Shown piece after piece: positions 21,991-31,686 of a stretch of 48,149 nt of DNA. The DNA is taken from NCBI RefSeq assembly GCF_024160105.1, contig NZ_JAMFTQ010000017.1:1-48149 (forward strand), read 5' to 3'. This DNA is from Corynebacterium stercoris. GTDB lineage: Bacteria; Actinomycetota; Actinomycetes; Mycobacteriales; Mycobacteriaceae. Below the pieces are notes generated by a model. It had not been told where the DNA came from. It saw only the letters and a list, made by a program, of their open reading frames with translations, and did no database searches. Numbering within the stretch: position 1 is the first letter of the stretch; the number at the start of each line of letters is the position of its first letter. A program made the position numbers and the translations under genes.

Positions 21991-24344
21991 TCGCGGGCGC
22001 TGCCTCGCTCGGTGCCGGCCGTCATGGTGACCAGCGCACCGAGCAGCTTCAGTGCCGCGTGCTTGTCCAGCGGCTGGTTGCCGTTGCCGCACTTCGGCGA
22101 CTGCACGCAGCTCGGGCAGCCGGACTCGCATCCGCAGGAGCGCACCGCCTCGTAGGTGGCTGTGATCCACTCGTGGAAGCGGGCGAAGCCTTCGTCGGCA
22201 AAGCCGGCGCCGCCGGGGTGGCCGTCGTAGACGAACACTGTGGGCAAAAGCGTGTCCTGGTGCAGCGCGGTGGAGACGCCGCCGATGTCCCAGCGGTCGC
22301 AGGTGGCCAAAAGCGGCAGCAGGCCGATCGCGGCGTGCTCGGCGGCGTGCAGCGCGCCGGGTATCTCGCCGGCGCTGATGCCCATCGCCTCCAGCGCGAG
22401 GGGATCCACCGTGTAGGCAACCGCCCGGGTGACCAGGCGTTGCTCCGGCAGGTCGAGGGGGATGTGCTCGCTCACGGTGCCGTCGTGAAGCCGGACTACG
22501 TAGCCGGTGACGCGGTCGGTCACCTCCACGTCCACGCTGGCCACCCACAGACCCGGCGAGGGATTCACCAGTTCGTGGGCGTCGCCGAGGATGGTGATGT
22601 CCGTGGTGGAGCGCGCCTGCGTGGAGTAGTCCGGGTTTTCCGGCGCGACGAAGGCTACGTAATCCTCCAGGTTCAAGTCCTGCACCACGAAGTGTTCGCC
22701 CTGGTGGATGTATACAGCCCCGTCGTGGACTTGGGTCAGCGCCTTGTTCGTGTCGACGGTGCCCAGGAGCCTGCCGTCGGTCACGTCCACGATCGCCACC
22801 TCGTGGCCGGTGCCGCCGCGCAGGGACACCGCGGCGTGCGCGGTCTCCGGCGTCGGTTCGCGGTCCATCTGGGGCACCGCAAACCAGCGCTCGCCGCGGC
22901 GGCGCAGGTAGCCGGCCTCCTCCAACTCGGCGACGACCTCGGCGGCGCCGAACGCGGCCACGTCCGCCTCCGTCAGCGGCCGCTCCACCGCGGCGCAGTA
23001 CACATGCCCGCGCAGCAGGTAGGGGTTGTGCGGGTTGAACACGCTGTTCTCCACCGGGCGGCCCAATAGCGCTTCCGGGTGGTGAACCAGGTAGGTGTCC
23101 ATCGGCTCGTCGCGGGCCACCATGACCACGACCGAACTCTGCCCGCGCCGCCCGGCACGCCCCGCCTGCTGGCGAAACGACGCGACGGTGCCCGGGAAAC
23201 CGGCCATGACCACCGCGTCCAGCCCGCCGACGTCGATGCCCAGCTCGAGCGCGTTCGTAGTGGCCATGCCGAGCAGTGAACCGTCGTCGAGCGCGCGCTC
23301 CAAGGCGAAGCGGTCTTCCGCGAGGTACCCGGCGCGGTAGGAGGCGATGCGCGCGGCGAAGTCGGGGCGGCCGAGCAGCACCAACTCCTCCTGCGCGCGC
23401 ATGGCCACGATCTCTGCGGCGCGCCGGGAGCGAACGAACGTCAAGGTCCGGGCACCCTCCGCGACGAGCGTGCCCATGATGGCGGCGGCCTCCGTCGTCG
23501 CGGCGTAGCGCACGGGCGCGCCGTTTTCGCCCTCGGCACCCTCGATGAAGCCGGGCTCCCAGAGTGCGATGGTGCGCTCGCCGGTGGGGGCGCCATCCTC
23601 GGTCACCGCCACGACGTCCCGCCCGCAAAGCCGCGAGGCCTGCGCAGCCGGGTCCGCGGCGGTGGCAGAGGCGAAGATCAGCGTCGGATTGGCCCCGTAC
23701 ACTGCGGCGATGCGCAGCAAGCGCCGCAGCACCAGCGACACGTTCGCGCCGAACACGCCGCGGTAGGCGTGGCACTCGTCCACCACCACGTACTTCAGGT
23801 GCCGCAGCAGCCGCGCCCACCGCGCGTGACCAGCAAGAATCCCCGCGTGCAGCATGTCCGGGTTGGTGAAGACGAACCGCGTCTGCTCCCGGATCCCGGC
23901 CCTGGCCTCGGCGGGCGTGTCGCCGTCGTAAGGGGCGGGGTAAATGGATTCCATGCTTATCGACGTTCCCACCAAACCCAACGTCGCTCGCAGCTGATCC
24001 GATCCGAGAGCCTTCGTTGGGGTGATGTACATGGCGCAGGCCCGCCGATCGGCGGCCAGGGCAGAGAGCACCGGCAGCTGGTAGCCGAGAGACTTGCCCG
24101 AGGATGTGCCGGTGGCGATCACCACGTCGCGCCCCTGCCAGGCCAGCTCGGCGCAGGCGGTTTGGTGGGAGTAGGGGGTTGTTACGCCTGCGTCGATAAG
24201 CAATTGCTTCAGCTCGGGATCCACCCAACCAGGCCACGGCGCGTGCCGCGAGGGTGCGGCGGGGACGGTTTCGACGTGGGTGATGGTGGACGTGGGGAAA
24301 CGTCGCTGCAGTGACGCGATGAGCGATGCTCCGAAACCAACCAT
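21987..24344 (-). CDS. DEAD/DEAH-box helicase with C-terminal cysteine cluster
   Basis: 785 aa. Superfamily 2 helicase: Walker A ATGTSSGKSL, TPTKAL (Ia), DECHAYRG (II), SATAADP (III), TLTFVRSRRAAE (IV), GLDAVVMAGFPG, and QAGRAGRRGQ (VI). A DUF1998-type C-terminus carries four cysteines, CGCESGCPSCVQSPKCGNGN, probably binding metal; this architecture matches the MrfA-type DNA repair helicases and Rv3649. The start at 24344 is chosen because TAGGTT is 7 nt upstream; a longer frame (to 24587) runs into the cspA leader. Convergent with the tad operon. Confidence 0.92.
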   Translation of the reverse strand: MVGFGASLIASLQRRFPTSTITHVETVPAAPSRHAPWPGWVDPELKQLLIDAGVTTPYSHQTACAELAWQGRDVVIATGTSSGKSLGYQLPVLSALAADRRACAMYITPTKALGSDQLRATLGLVGTSISMESIYPAPYDGDTPAEARAGIREQTRFVFTNPDMLHAGILAGHARWARLLRHLKYVVVDECHAYRGVFGANVSLVLRRLLRIAAVYGANPTLIFASATAADPAAQASRLCGRDVVAVTEDGAPTGERTIALWEPGFIEGAEGENGAPVRYAATTEAAAIMGTLVAEGARTLTFVRSRRAAEIVAMRAQEELVLLGRPDFAARIASYRAGYLAEDRFALERALDDGSLLGMATTNALELGIDVGGLDAVVMAGFPGTVASFRQQAGRAGRRGQSSVVVMVARDEPMDTYLVHHPEALLGRPVENSVFNPHNPYLLRGHVYCAAVERPLTEADVAAFGAAEVVAELEEAGYLRRRGERWFAVPQMDREPTPETAHAAVSLRGGTGHEVAIVDVTDGRLLGTVDTNKALTQVHDGAVYIHQGEHFVVQDLNLEDYVAFVAPENPDYSTQARSTTDITILGDAHELVNPSPGLWVASVDVEVTDRVTGYVVRLHDGTVSEHIPLDLPEQRLVTRAVAYTVDPLALEAMGISAGEIPGALHAAEHAAIGLLPLLATCDRWDIGGVSTALHQDTLLPTVFVYDGHPGGAGFADEGFARFHEWITATYEAVRSCGCESGCPSCVQSPKCGNGNQPLDKHAALKLLGALVTMTAGTERGSARD

Positions 24345-24534
24345 GCAGATCAACCTACAGCGGAGGGGATTAAGTCGTGCCGGTGCGGGCGATTCGTGGC
24401 ACACTGGTTGGCGGTCACAGATTTTGTGTGCGCCTAAACAGGTGCTCGCGATGATCGTGTACGCGGGCATCAGGTGATTTGCCTGGTGGACGGCTCCAAC
24501 AACACAATTCTTCATCTTCTGAAAGGTCTTCACC

Positions 24535-24738
24535 ATGGCAACCGGCACCGTGAAGTGGTTCAACGCCGAAAAGGGCTTCGGCTTCATCGCTCCTGACGAC
24601 GGCTCCTCCGACGTCTTCGTCCACTACTCCGAGATCCAGGGCTCCGGCTTCCGCACCCTGGAGGAGAACCAGCAGGTCGAGTTCGAGATCGGCGAGGGCG
24701 CCAAGGGCCCGCAGGCCCAGCAGGTCCGCGCGATCTAA
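24535..24738 (+). CDS. cspA: cold-shock protein
   Basis: 67 aa, a single cold-shock domain with RNP1 KGFGFI and RNP2 VFVHYSEI; binds single-stranded RNA/DNA as an RNA chaperone. It starts [26 protein letters not shown] lies 11 nt upstream of the ATG. A leader of up to about 120 nt upstream includes a small hairpin (CATCAGG/CCTGGTG, about 24467-24487), in line with post-transcriptional control of csp genes, though not proven here. Followed by an intrinsic terminator. Confidence 0.96.
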   Translation: MATGTVKWFNAEKGFGFIAPDDGSSDVFVHYSEIQGSGFRTLEENQQVEFEIGEGAKGPQAQQVRAI

Positions 24739-24753
24739 GCCTCTTCCCAGTTC

Positions 24754-24778
24754 AGCCCTGCCACGGTGCGGGGCTTTT
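24754..24778 (+). terminator. intrinsic terminator of cspA
   Basis: AGCCCTGC (24754-24761) pairs with GCGGGGCT (24768-24775) with one G-U pair and a 6-nt loop, followed by TTTT. It lies 16 nt past the stop codon. Confidence 0.85.
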
Positions 24779-24798
24779 CGCTTCTCGACGCCCGGTTT

Positions 24799-25425
24799 CT
24801 AGATCGCCGAGATACCGCGGCGCACGTCGTGCCACTCGAAGAGGCGGGACTGCGCGCGCTGGATCACCAGGCCCACCAGGGAGCCGAGGAGGAGGCCGGC
24901 GAGCATGCCCAGCAGCGGGAAGTCCGAGAGCAGGGAACCGCCGATGTAACCGAGGCCGACGGAGAGGACGGCCCAGATAATGACACCGACGGTGTCGTAA
25001 ATAAAGAAGGCGAACCAGCTGTAGCGCACCGACCCGAGCACGATCGTGGCCACCCAGCGCGCCCACGGAACGAAACGCGCGACCAGGATGGTGATGCCGG
25101 CGCCGCGCCTCATGTTGCGGCGCACCCAGCCTATGGCCTGCCCGGCCTTCGATTCGGGGTCAAGGCGGTCCACCACCCCGATGAGCTTGCCGCCGAAGGC
25201 GAAGCACAAGTTGTCGCCGATGACGCCGCCGATGATGGCCGCGATCATCACACCCTTGATGCTGGGCACCCCCTGCGACGCGGCGAACGCGCCGGCAAGG
25301 TTGAGCACCGTCTCGCTCGGAATGACCGGGAACAGTGCGTCGCCCACAATAAGAATGCTGACCAGCGGATAGAAGATCGGCATGGCCATCAGTTGGTGGA
25401 GGAACCCAATCAGGGCATCAACCAT
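24799..25425 (-). CDS. DedA-family membrane protein
   Basis: 208 aa, about five hydrophobic segments. DedA/SNARE-associated motifs are present: a Glu in PVIPSETVLNLAGAFAA, GGVIGDNLCFAFGG, and the conserved RFVPWARW (ARFVPWARWVATIVLG). DedA proteins are now regarded as undecaprenyl-phosphate or phospholipid flippases/transporters needed for membrane homeostasis; which one this is cannot be told. A good AAGGAGGT site precedes the ATG. Divergent from topA and convergent with cspA. Confidence 0.9.
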   Translation of the reverse strand: MVDALIGFLHQLMAMPIFYPLVSILIVGDALFPVIPSETVLNLAGAFAASQGVPSIKGVMIAAIIGGVIGDNLCFAFGGKLIGVVDRLDPESKAGQAIGWVRRNMRRGAGITILVARFVPWARWVATIVLGSVRYSWFAFFIYDTVGVIIWAVLSVGLGYIGGSLLSDFPLLGMLAGLLLGSLVGLVIQRAQSRLFEWHDVRRGISAI

Positions 25426-25559
25426 GGGTTAGGCCACCTCCTTGCGTATCACCACCGCGAGTGTAGTCCCCCCGCGAAATTGGGTCTGGGAGTCTATTGA
25501 AGTTCTGGTGCACGGTATGTCTGCTACAAATGAGTGAGTTTTCCGGGATGTGAAGTGAG

Positions 25560-28463
25560 GTGTCACCCAGCGTGGCTGCAAACGGCAAGACTCTCGTCAT
25601 CGTGGAGTCGGCGACGAAGGCGAAGAAAATCCAGAAGTATCTGGGCGACGATTACATTGTCGAGGCCTCTGTGGGCCACATCCGCGACCTTCCCGGCCGC
25701 GCCGCGGACATCCCGGCGAAGTACAAGAACGAACCGTGGGCCAAGCTCGGCGTGAACCCGGAGGACCGCTTCACACCCATCTACGTGGTCAGCCCGGACA
25801 AGAAGAAGAAGGTCGCGGACCTCAAGGCGAAGCTGAAGCGGTCGGACAAGTTGCTGCTCGCAACAGACCCGGACCGCGAGGGCGAGGCGATTGCCTGGCA
25901 CCTTTTGGAGACGCTGAAGCCCACCGTGCCGGTGGAGCGCATGGTGTTCAACGAAATCACCGAGTCCGCCATCCGCGAGGCCGCGGAGAACACCCGCGAG
26001 CTGGACATGGACCTGGTGGACGCGCAGGAAACCCGCCGCATCCTGGACCGCCTCTACGGCTACGAAGTGTCCCCGGTGCTGTGGAAGAAGGTCATGCCGC
26101 GCCTGTCCGCCGGCCGCGTGCAGTCCGTAGCCACCCGCGTGATTGTGGAGCGGGAGCGCGAGCGCATGGCGTTCATCGCCGCCGAGTACTGGGATGTCAC
26201 CGCCACCGCCCGCCCGCAGGCGGGTGAGCGCACGGAGTTCGACGCCAAGCTCACCGCCATCGACGGCACGCGCATCGCGCAGGGCCGCGACTTCGACGAC
26301 CGCGGCAAACTCAAGGCGGCGGATGTCACGATCGTCGATAAGCAAAGGGCGGAAGCCCTCGCGGAAGGCCTCGAGGGGCGCGACCTGACGGTGACATCGG
26401 TGGAGGAGAAGCCGTACACGCGGCGCCCGTACGCGCCGTTCATGACATCGACGCTGCAGCAGGAGGCCGGCCGCAAGCTGCACTTCACCTCCGCGCGCAC
26501 GATGCGCATCGCGCAGCGCTTGTACGAAAACGGCCACATCACGTATATGCGTACGGATTCCACCGCGCTGTCCAAGCAAGGTCTCGACGCCGCGCGTTCT
26601 GCTGCAACTGAGTTGTACGGCGCCAACTACGTGTCCAAGTCCCCGCGCGTGTACGCCCGCAAGGTGAAGAACTCGCAGGAAGCGCACGAGGCGATCCGCC
26701 CCGCCGGCGAGCGTTTCGCCACCCCGGGCCAGCTCGCGGGCGCGCTCGACGCAGAGGAGTTCAAGCTCTACGAGCTGATCTGGCAGCGCACCGTCGCCAG
26801 CCAAATGGAAGACGCACGCGGCAACTCCACCAAGGTCGTGCTGGAAGGCCAGGCGGCTACGGGTGAGACTGCCGAGTTCGCCGCCACCGGCCGCACCATC
26901 ACCTTCCCGGGCTGGCTGCGCGCCTACTCGGACACGCAGGACAAGGAGACGCACCTGCCGCAGGTAGCGGAGGGCGACGTCCTCGACGCAACCAAGATCA
27001 CCGCCGACGGCCACAGCACCAACCCGCCGGCGCGCTACACCGAGGCCAGCCTGGTGAAGAAGATGGAGGACTTAGGCATCGGACGCCCGTCCACCTACGC
27101 CAGCATCATCAAAACCATCCAGGACCGCGGCTACGTGGTCACCCGCGGCAACGCGCTCGTGCCCACGTGGGTGGCGTTTTCCGTGGTCGGACTCATGGAG
27201 GACAACTTCGACGCGCTGGTGGATTACGACTTCACCTCGTCCATGGAGGATGAGCTGGATGAGATCGCGCACGGCAACGAGGACCGCACGCAGTGGCTCA
27301 CCAGCTTCTACTTCGGCGACGCCGACGCGGACGACTCCATGGCGGAGGCCGTGGCGCGCCGCGGCGGCCTGAAGCACCTCATCGAGGACAACCTCGAGCA
27401 CATCGACGCGCGCGAGGCGAACTCGCTGAAGCTTTTCGACGACAGCGAGACCCGCCCCGTCTACGTCCGCGTCGGCCGCTACGGCCCCTACATCGAGCGC
27501 CAGGTGGGCACCACCGCCGACGGCGAACCCGAGTACCAGCGCGCCAACCTGCCCGAATCCGCGACGCCGGACGAGATCACCCTCGACATGGCGGAGAAGC
27601 TCTTCTCCACCCCGCAGTCCGGCCGCGAGCTGGGCGTCAACCCAGCAAACGGCCGCGCCGTCGTGGCCAAGGAGGGCCGTTACGGACCGTACGTGACGGA
27701 GCTCGTGCGTGACGACGAACGGGAAACCGCCGAAGCGCGCGCAGAAGACGTGGTAGCCGAGGAGCGCGCGGCCGAGGATGCGCAGCGCGCCGCGGAGGGC
27801 AAGCGTAAGAAGAACTGGGACACCAAGACCGCCCAGGCGCAGAAGACCAAGCGCATCGACGAGCTTGTCGACGAGCAGTTGAAGCCCGCTACCGCGTCTC
27901 TGTTCCAGTCGATGGACCCGGCATCGGTGACGCTGGAGGAGGCCCTGAAGCTGCTGTCCCTGCCCCGCGAGGTGGGCGTTGACCCGGCCGACGGCGAGGT
28001 GATCACCGCACAGAACGGCCGCTACGGCCCGTACTTGAAGAAGGGCACCGACTCGCGTTCACTCTCGAGCGAGGACCAGATCTTTTCCGTCACGCTGGAG
28101 GAGGCGCGCCGCATCTACGCGGAACCGAAGCGCCGCGGCCGCGCCGCAGCCCGCCCGCCGCTGAAGATGCTGGGCGACAACGACGTTTCCGGCAAGCCGA
28201 TGAGCATCAAGGAAGGACGCTTCGGCGCCTACGTCACCGACGGCGAGACCAACGCGTCCTTGCAGCGCGGTGACACGCCCGAGACGATGACGGACGCGCG
28301 CGCCAACGAGCTGCTCTCCGCCCGCCGCGCCCGCGAGGCCGAGGACGGCCCCAAGAAGGCCACCAAGAAGGCGGCGAAACGCACAGTGAAGAAGGCCACC
28401 AAGAAGGCGGCGAAGAAGACCACGCGCAAAAAGGCGACCAAGAAGGCCGCGAAGAAGAGCTAG
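25560..28463 (+). CDS. topA: DNA topoisomerase I
   Basis: 967 aa. Type IA topoisomerase that relaxes negative supercoils. The Toprim domain (residues 10-125) has VIVESATKAKK and DPDREGEAIAWHL; the active-site Tyr is in GHITYMRTDSTALS. The C-terminal half has Topo_C repeats marked by GRYGPYIER, GRYGPYVTE, GRYGPYLKKG and GRFGAYVTDG. It ends in a long Lys/Ala tail (KKATKKAAKR-type repeats) that binds DNA, as in mycobacteria. The start is GTG at 25560 or, equally possible, GTG at 25572 four codons later. Its stop is 4 nt from the convergent cyclase stop. Confidence 0.96.
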   Translation: MSPSVAANGKTLVIVESATKAKKIQKYLGDDYIVEASVGHIRDLPGRAADIPAKYKNEPWAKLGVNPEDRFTPIYVVSPDKKKKVADLKAKLKRSDKLLLATDPDREGEAIAWHLLETLKPTVPVERMVFNEITESAIREAAENTRELDMDLVDAQETRRILDRLYGYEVSPVLWKKVMPRLSAGRVQSVATRVIVERERERMAFIAAEYWDVTATARPQAGERTEFDAKLTAIDGTRIAQGRDFDDRGKLKAADVTIVDKQRAEALAEGLEGRDLTVTSVEEKPYTRRPYAPFMTSTLQQEAGRKLHFTSARTMRIAQRLYENGHITYMRTDSTALSKQGLDAARSAATELYGANYVSKSPRVYARKVKNSQEAHEAIRPAGERFATPGQLAGALDAEEFKLYELIWQRTVASQMEDARGNSTKVVLEGQAATGETAEFAATGRTITFPGWLRAYSDTQDKETHLPQVAEGDVLDATKITADGHSTNPPARYTEASLVKKMEDLGIGRPSTYASIIKTIQDRGYVVTRGNALVPTWVAFSVVGLMEDNFDALVDYDFTSSMEDELDEIAHGNEDRTQWLTSFYFGDADADDSMAEAVARRGGLKHLIEDNLEHIDAREANSLKLFDDSETRPVYVRVGRYGPYIERQVGTTADGEPEYQRANLPESATPDEITLDMAEKLFSTPQSGRELGVNPANGRAVVAKEGRYGPYVTELVRDDERETAEARAEDVVAEERAAEDAQRAAEGKRKKNWDTKTAQAQKTKRIDELVDEQLKPATASLFQSMDPASVTLEEALKLLSLPREVGVDPADGEVITAQNGRYGPYLKKGTDSRSLSSEDQIFSVTLEEARRIYAEPKRRGRAAARPPLKMLGDNDVSGKPMSIKEGRFGAYVTDGETNASLQRGDTPETMTDARANELLSARRAREAEDGPKKATKKAAKRTVKKATKKAAKKTTRKKATKKAAKKS

Positions 28464-28467
28464 CCGC

Positions 28468-29994
28468 CTAAGCGCGGTCCGCCATGGTGGAGCGCACCGG
28501 GCGGGCCAGCTGCGTCATCTTGTTGCGGCCGCGCAGCTCCACGGACTTCATCAGCGTCCAGCGCTGCTGCTCCACCTCGTTGGCGGAGCGCAGCGTGCCC
28601 GCGTTCGTGAGCACGCGGCCCGGGGTGTCCTTCGCCAGCTCGGTGAGGCGGGCGGCGGCGTTCACGGCGTCGCCGATCACGGTGTACTCGAAGCGGTCGT
28701 GGCCGCCGATGTGGCCAGCAACCACATGGCCCGCGGCCACGCCGATGCCCGCCTGGAGCTGGAGGCCCGCCAACTCATCCGTCAGTTCGCGGGCGGCTTG
28801 GAGGGCGTGGGAAGAGGCGTCGTGAAGCGAGACTGGCGCTCCGAAGACGGCGAGCGCGGCGTCGCCCTGGAACTTGTTGATCACGCCCTTGTTGCGGTGC
28901 ACCACCTCAACGACGATCTCGAAGAACTTGTTCAGTTCCTCCACGACCTCCTCCGGCGTGTGGTTCACGGCGAAGGTGGTGGAGCCGATGACGTCGATGA
29001 ACAGTACAGCGACGCGGCGGTCCTCGCCGCCCAGCTCGGGTTTTTCCTCGAGCGCCTTGGCCGCGACCTCGGTGCCCACGTAGCGGCCGAAGATGTCGCG
29101 CACGCGCTGGCGCTCGTTGAGGCCGCGCATCATCTCGTTGAAGCCGGCTTGGAGGACGCCGATCTCGGATCCGTCGTAAATGTCCACCTGCGTGTTCGCC
29201 TCGCCGCGGCGGACGCGGTTGATGGCGTCCTGCAGCTCCTTGATCGGGTCGACGACACTCATGATGGCGAACGCGGTGCCCATCCAGCCCGTCACCAGCG
29301 CCGCGAACGTGAGCACGAGCGCGGCCGGCATGAGCTCACCCGGCGTTTGGGTGAAAAAGCCGTTGCGCTGGGCGACGAAGAGGAGCAGCACGCCGATCAT
29401 TGGCACGGCGGAAGTGGTGAACCACGTCATGTACAACCGCTGCTTGATCGGCGGCTCCAGCGTCGAGTCCTCGAAACGACGCGCAAGCGCAGAGGCGGCG
29501 ATGGGACGCACGAGGCGCTCCGCCTGCAGATACGTCAGCACCGCGACGACGAAGCAGGTCAGCGACGTGCCGATGCCGATCACTATCGCCAGATTCGCAC
29601 TCACCTGCGCCGCCGCGATGGTGATAATCGCGATGCCGACCAGCCACACCACCACCACGATCACCGTCTGCAGCACCGGCAGGCGAAGCACCAGGTTGCG
29701 CACCATGTTCGGGTCGTGGTCGTCGGGGTGCAGCTGCCATTCCAGCACCGGCCGAAACATCAGCGCCGTCACGGCTATGCCCAGCACCACCGCCACCAGC
29801 ACGTAGACCAGGCCGACGGTGCCCAGGCCCAGGTGGTCGAGGCTGAGCAGCTCCACCTCCGGCATCGGGATGAAGAAGCGGATGAACACCATGATGGCCA
29901 CCGCACCCAGCACGTTGGTGCCCAGCACGGTCGCCGCGTAGAGGGGCCACGACGTGCCCCCCAACCATCGCAGACCGCGCCAGAGTCGTTCCAT
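28468..29994 (-). CDS. cyaB: membrane class III adenylate cyclase
   Basis: 508 aa. Six membrane helices occupy about residues 1-265, then a HAMP linker (VDPIKELQDAINRVRRGEANTQVDIYDGSEIGVLQAGFNEM). The catalytic domain contains AVLFIDVIGSTTFA (metal-binding Asp), INKFQGDAALAVFGAP (second metal Asp) and DRFEYTVIGDAVNAAARL (substrate and transition-state residues). It makes cAMP, the ligand of GlxR. TAAGGT is 8 nt before the ATG. Synteny equals Rv3645 and C. glutamicum cyaB next to topA. Confidence 0.94.
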   Translation of the reverse strand: MERLWRGLRWLGGTSWPLYAATVLGTNVLGAVAIMVFIRFFIPMPEVELLSLDHLGLGTVGLVYVLVAVVLGIAVTALMFRPVLEWQLHPDDHDPNMVRNLVLRLPVLQTVIVVVVWLVGIAIITIAAAQVSANLAIVIGIGTSLTCFVVAVLTYLQAERLVRPIAASALARRFEDSTLEPPIKQRLYMTWFTTSAVPMIGVLLLFVAQRNGFFTQTPGELMPAALVLTFAALVTGWMGTAFAIMSVVDPIKELQDAINRVRRGEANTQVDIYDGSEIGVLQAGFNEMMRGLNERQRVRDIFGRYVGTEVAAKALEEKPELGGEDRRVAVLFIDVIGSTTFAVNHTPEEVVEELNKFFEIVVEVVHRNKGVINKFQGDAALAVFGAPVSLHDASSHALQAARELTDELAGLQLQAGIGVAAGHVVAGHIGGHDRFEYTVIGDAVNAAARLTELAKDTPGRVLTNAGTLRSANEVEQQRWTLMKSVELRGRNKMTQLARPVRSTMADRA

Positions 29995-30053
29995 GCTGTA
30001 TCACCTTAGCGCCGATCCGGCCGCCACACGATTGCCGAGTAGGCTAGGTCGCT

Positions 30054-31277
30054 GTGAATTACCGCAGCGTGAGCGAGCGTCTCGCCGACACCCCCAAGGT
30101 CCGCGACACCATCCTCGCAGCGGCCGCCGCGGGCAGGGGCCTGGCCGGCACCGACCCGCGCGCGTTGGCTCACTCCTGGCTCTTCACGGGCCCGCCCGGA
30201 TCGGGGCGCTCCAACGCGGCGCTCGCGTTCGCCGCGGCGCTGGTGTGCACCGATCCCGACGAGATCGGCTGCGGGCGCTGCAAGGGCTGCCTCGACGCCT
30301 TCGCCGGCCAGCACACGGACCTCGTGCACGTCGTGCCCAAGGAACTCACGATTCCGGCGAAGTTTGTCCGCCAAGAAATCGTGGCCAAAGCCGCCCGCTT
30401 GCCGACGGTCGCTTCCCACCGCATCGTCATCATCGAAAACGCCGACCGTTTGACGGAGGAGGCGGCAGACGCGCTGCTCAAGACAGTCGAGGAGCCGCCC
30501 GCCGGCACGGTGATCGTGCTGTGCGCGCCGTCGACCGATCCGGAGGACATTTCCCAGACGCTGCGCTCGCGCTGCAGGCACCTCTACATTCCGTCCCCTT
30601 CCGAGGCAGAGGTCGTGCGCATCTTGATGGAGGAAGAAGGCGCGAGCGAGGAGCATGCGCGGTTGGCGGCCGCGACCTCGCTGCGCCACCTCGGCCGCGC
30701 CCGGAAGCTGGTGCACTCGGTGGACATTCAGCAGCGCCGCGCCACCAGCATCAACCTCGCCGAGTTGGTCTTCTTCGGGCCCCAGGCGTTCCAGGCCGTC
30801 GCGGCGCTGGTCAAGGCGACGGAGAAAGAAGCCGTGGAGGCCTACGCCGAGGAGGATGCGGCCGAGCGAGCGAAGCTCGAGCGCTCGTTCGGCGTCGGCG
30901 CGAAGGGCAAGGGCGCGGCGAAAGCGACCGCGGGTGCTGCCTCCGCGCTCAAGGAGTTGGAAGCGCAGCAGAAGGCTCGCGGCACCCGCCGCAAGCGCGA
31001 CGTGTTCGACCTGGTGCTCGTTGATCTCGCCGGGATCTACCGGGATGCGCTGGTTGTGCAGTCCGGCGCGGGTGGCGACGGTGCGCCGGTGCCGCTGACC
31101 CACCCCGACTTCGAAGGGCTCGCCCGCGAGCTTGCCGAGCGCGTCGACCAACCCGGCCTCGTCGCCTGCCAGGACGCCATCGCCCAGTGCCGCGAGCGCC
31201 TCAACCAGCAGGTTGCTCCCGTGGTGGCGTTCAACGGGATGATCGGCCACCTGCGCCGCGCCTGCAAGGCTGATTAG
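30054..31277 (+). CDS. holB: DNA polymerase III subunit delta'
   Basis: 407 aa. Clamp-loader subunit of the replisome. AAA+ fold with a modified P-loop (FTGPPGSGRSNAALAFA) and a zinc-binding cluster (CTDPDEIGCGRCKGC). An ENADRLTEEAADALLKTVEEPP segment precedes the SRC motif (TLRSRCRHLYIP). A charged, Ala/Lys-rich insertion (about 265-305) separates the C-terminal collar domain. The GTG start has TAGGCT 8 nt upstream (leaderless). Followed by tRNA-Thr; the order is as in Rv3644c. Confidence 0.95.
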   Translation: MNYRSVSERLADTPKVRDTILAAAAAGRGLAGTDPRALAHSWLFTGPPGSGRSNAALAFAAALVCTDPDEIGCGRCKGCLDAFAGQHTDLVHVVPKELTIPAKFVRQEIVAKAARLPTVASHRIVIIENADRLTEEAADALLKTVEEPPAGTVIVLCAPSTDPEDISQTLRSRCRHLYIPSPSEAEVVRILMEEEGASEEHARLAAATSLRHLGRARKLVHSVDIQQRRATSINLAELVFFGPQAFQAVAALVKATEKEAVEAYAEEDAAERAKLERSFGVGAKGKGAAKATAGAASALKELEAQQKARGTRRKRDVFDLVLVDLAGIYRDALVVQSGAGGDGAPVPLTHPDFEGLARELAERVDQPGLVACQDAIAQCRERLNQQVAPVVAFNGMIGHLRRACKAD

Positions 31278-31353
31278 CCTGCGGTTTTTCCCTACGCGCC
31301 CGCTGGGTTAAGCTATTTCCTCGGTACGTGTGGCGACGATCGCTGCGTGGCCG

Positions 31354-31429
31354 GCCACCTTAGCTCAGTCGGCAGAGCATCTCACTCGTAATGAGAAGGT
31401 CGCGAGTTCGATTCTCGCAGGTGGCTCCA
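31354..31429 (+). tRNA. tRNA-Thr (anticodon CGT), CCA encoded
   Basis: 76 nt. Acceptor stem GCCACCT/AGGTGGC, D-arm AGCTCAGTCGGCAGAGC, anticodon stem TCTCA/TGAGA with loop CTCGTAA (anticodon CGT), T-arm GTTCGATTC, discriminator T and CCA (31427-31429). A T-rich ATTTTTATTT follows and may aid termination. The adjacency holB - tRNA-Thr is common in this group. Confidence 0.95.
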
Positions 31430-31432
31430 TTT

Positions 31433-31543
31433 TTATTTGGAGGGTTGTGTGTCGGCGTGGGGCACTTTTGTCCTGCTGCGGTGTGCGGGCGCGGGCATTG
31501 TGGGCGTTGGGCGCCTCTTGGCGGATCCTCAGCCCCGCTGCCT
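31433..31543. other. intergenic, no gene seen
   Basis: Between tRNA-Thr and the first palindromic repeat. No supported frame, promoter or hairpin. Confidence 0.4.
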
Positions 31544-31581
31544 TGACAGCTCCACTTAGGGCGACCTAAATGGAGCCGTCA
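31544..31581. repeat. 38-bp palindromic repeat, copy 1
   Basis: The left arm begins TGACAGCTCCACTTAGGG and the right arm ends ATGGAGCCGTCA. The arms pair at 15 of 18 positions around a 2-nt centre. The same unit recurs at 31649-31686. Confidence 0.85.
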
Positions 31582-31648
31582 GCGCGAGCAGGTCACATGC
31601 GTCACAAGCGACCTGCGGTTTTGTGGCGTGATTTTCCGTCATTACCGC

Positions 31649-31686
31649 TGACAGCTCCACTTAGGGTGACCTAAATGGAGCTGTCA
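31649..31686. repeat. 38-bp palindromic repeat, copy 2
   Basis: Same orientation as copy 1, 105 bp later, with two base differences in 38 (at the first base of the centre and in the right arm). Arms pair at 16 of 18. Its last three bases supply the stop codon of the truncated MFS gene, so it lies exactly at that gene's broken end. Confidence 0.85.

Noticed and set aside
24345..24587. Extension of the helicase frame into the cspA leader and gene
   Set aside because: It overlaps cspA on the opposite strand, and a -10 box sits 7 nt before the ATG at 24344.
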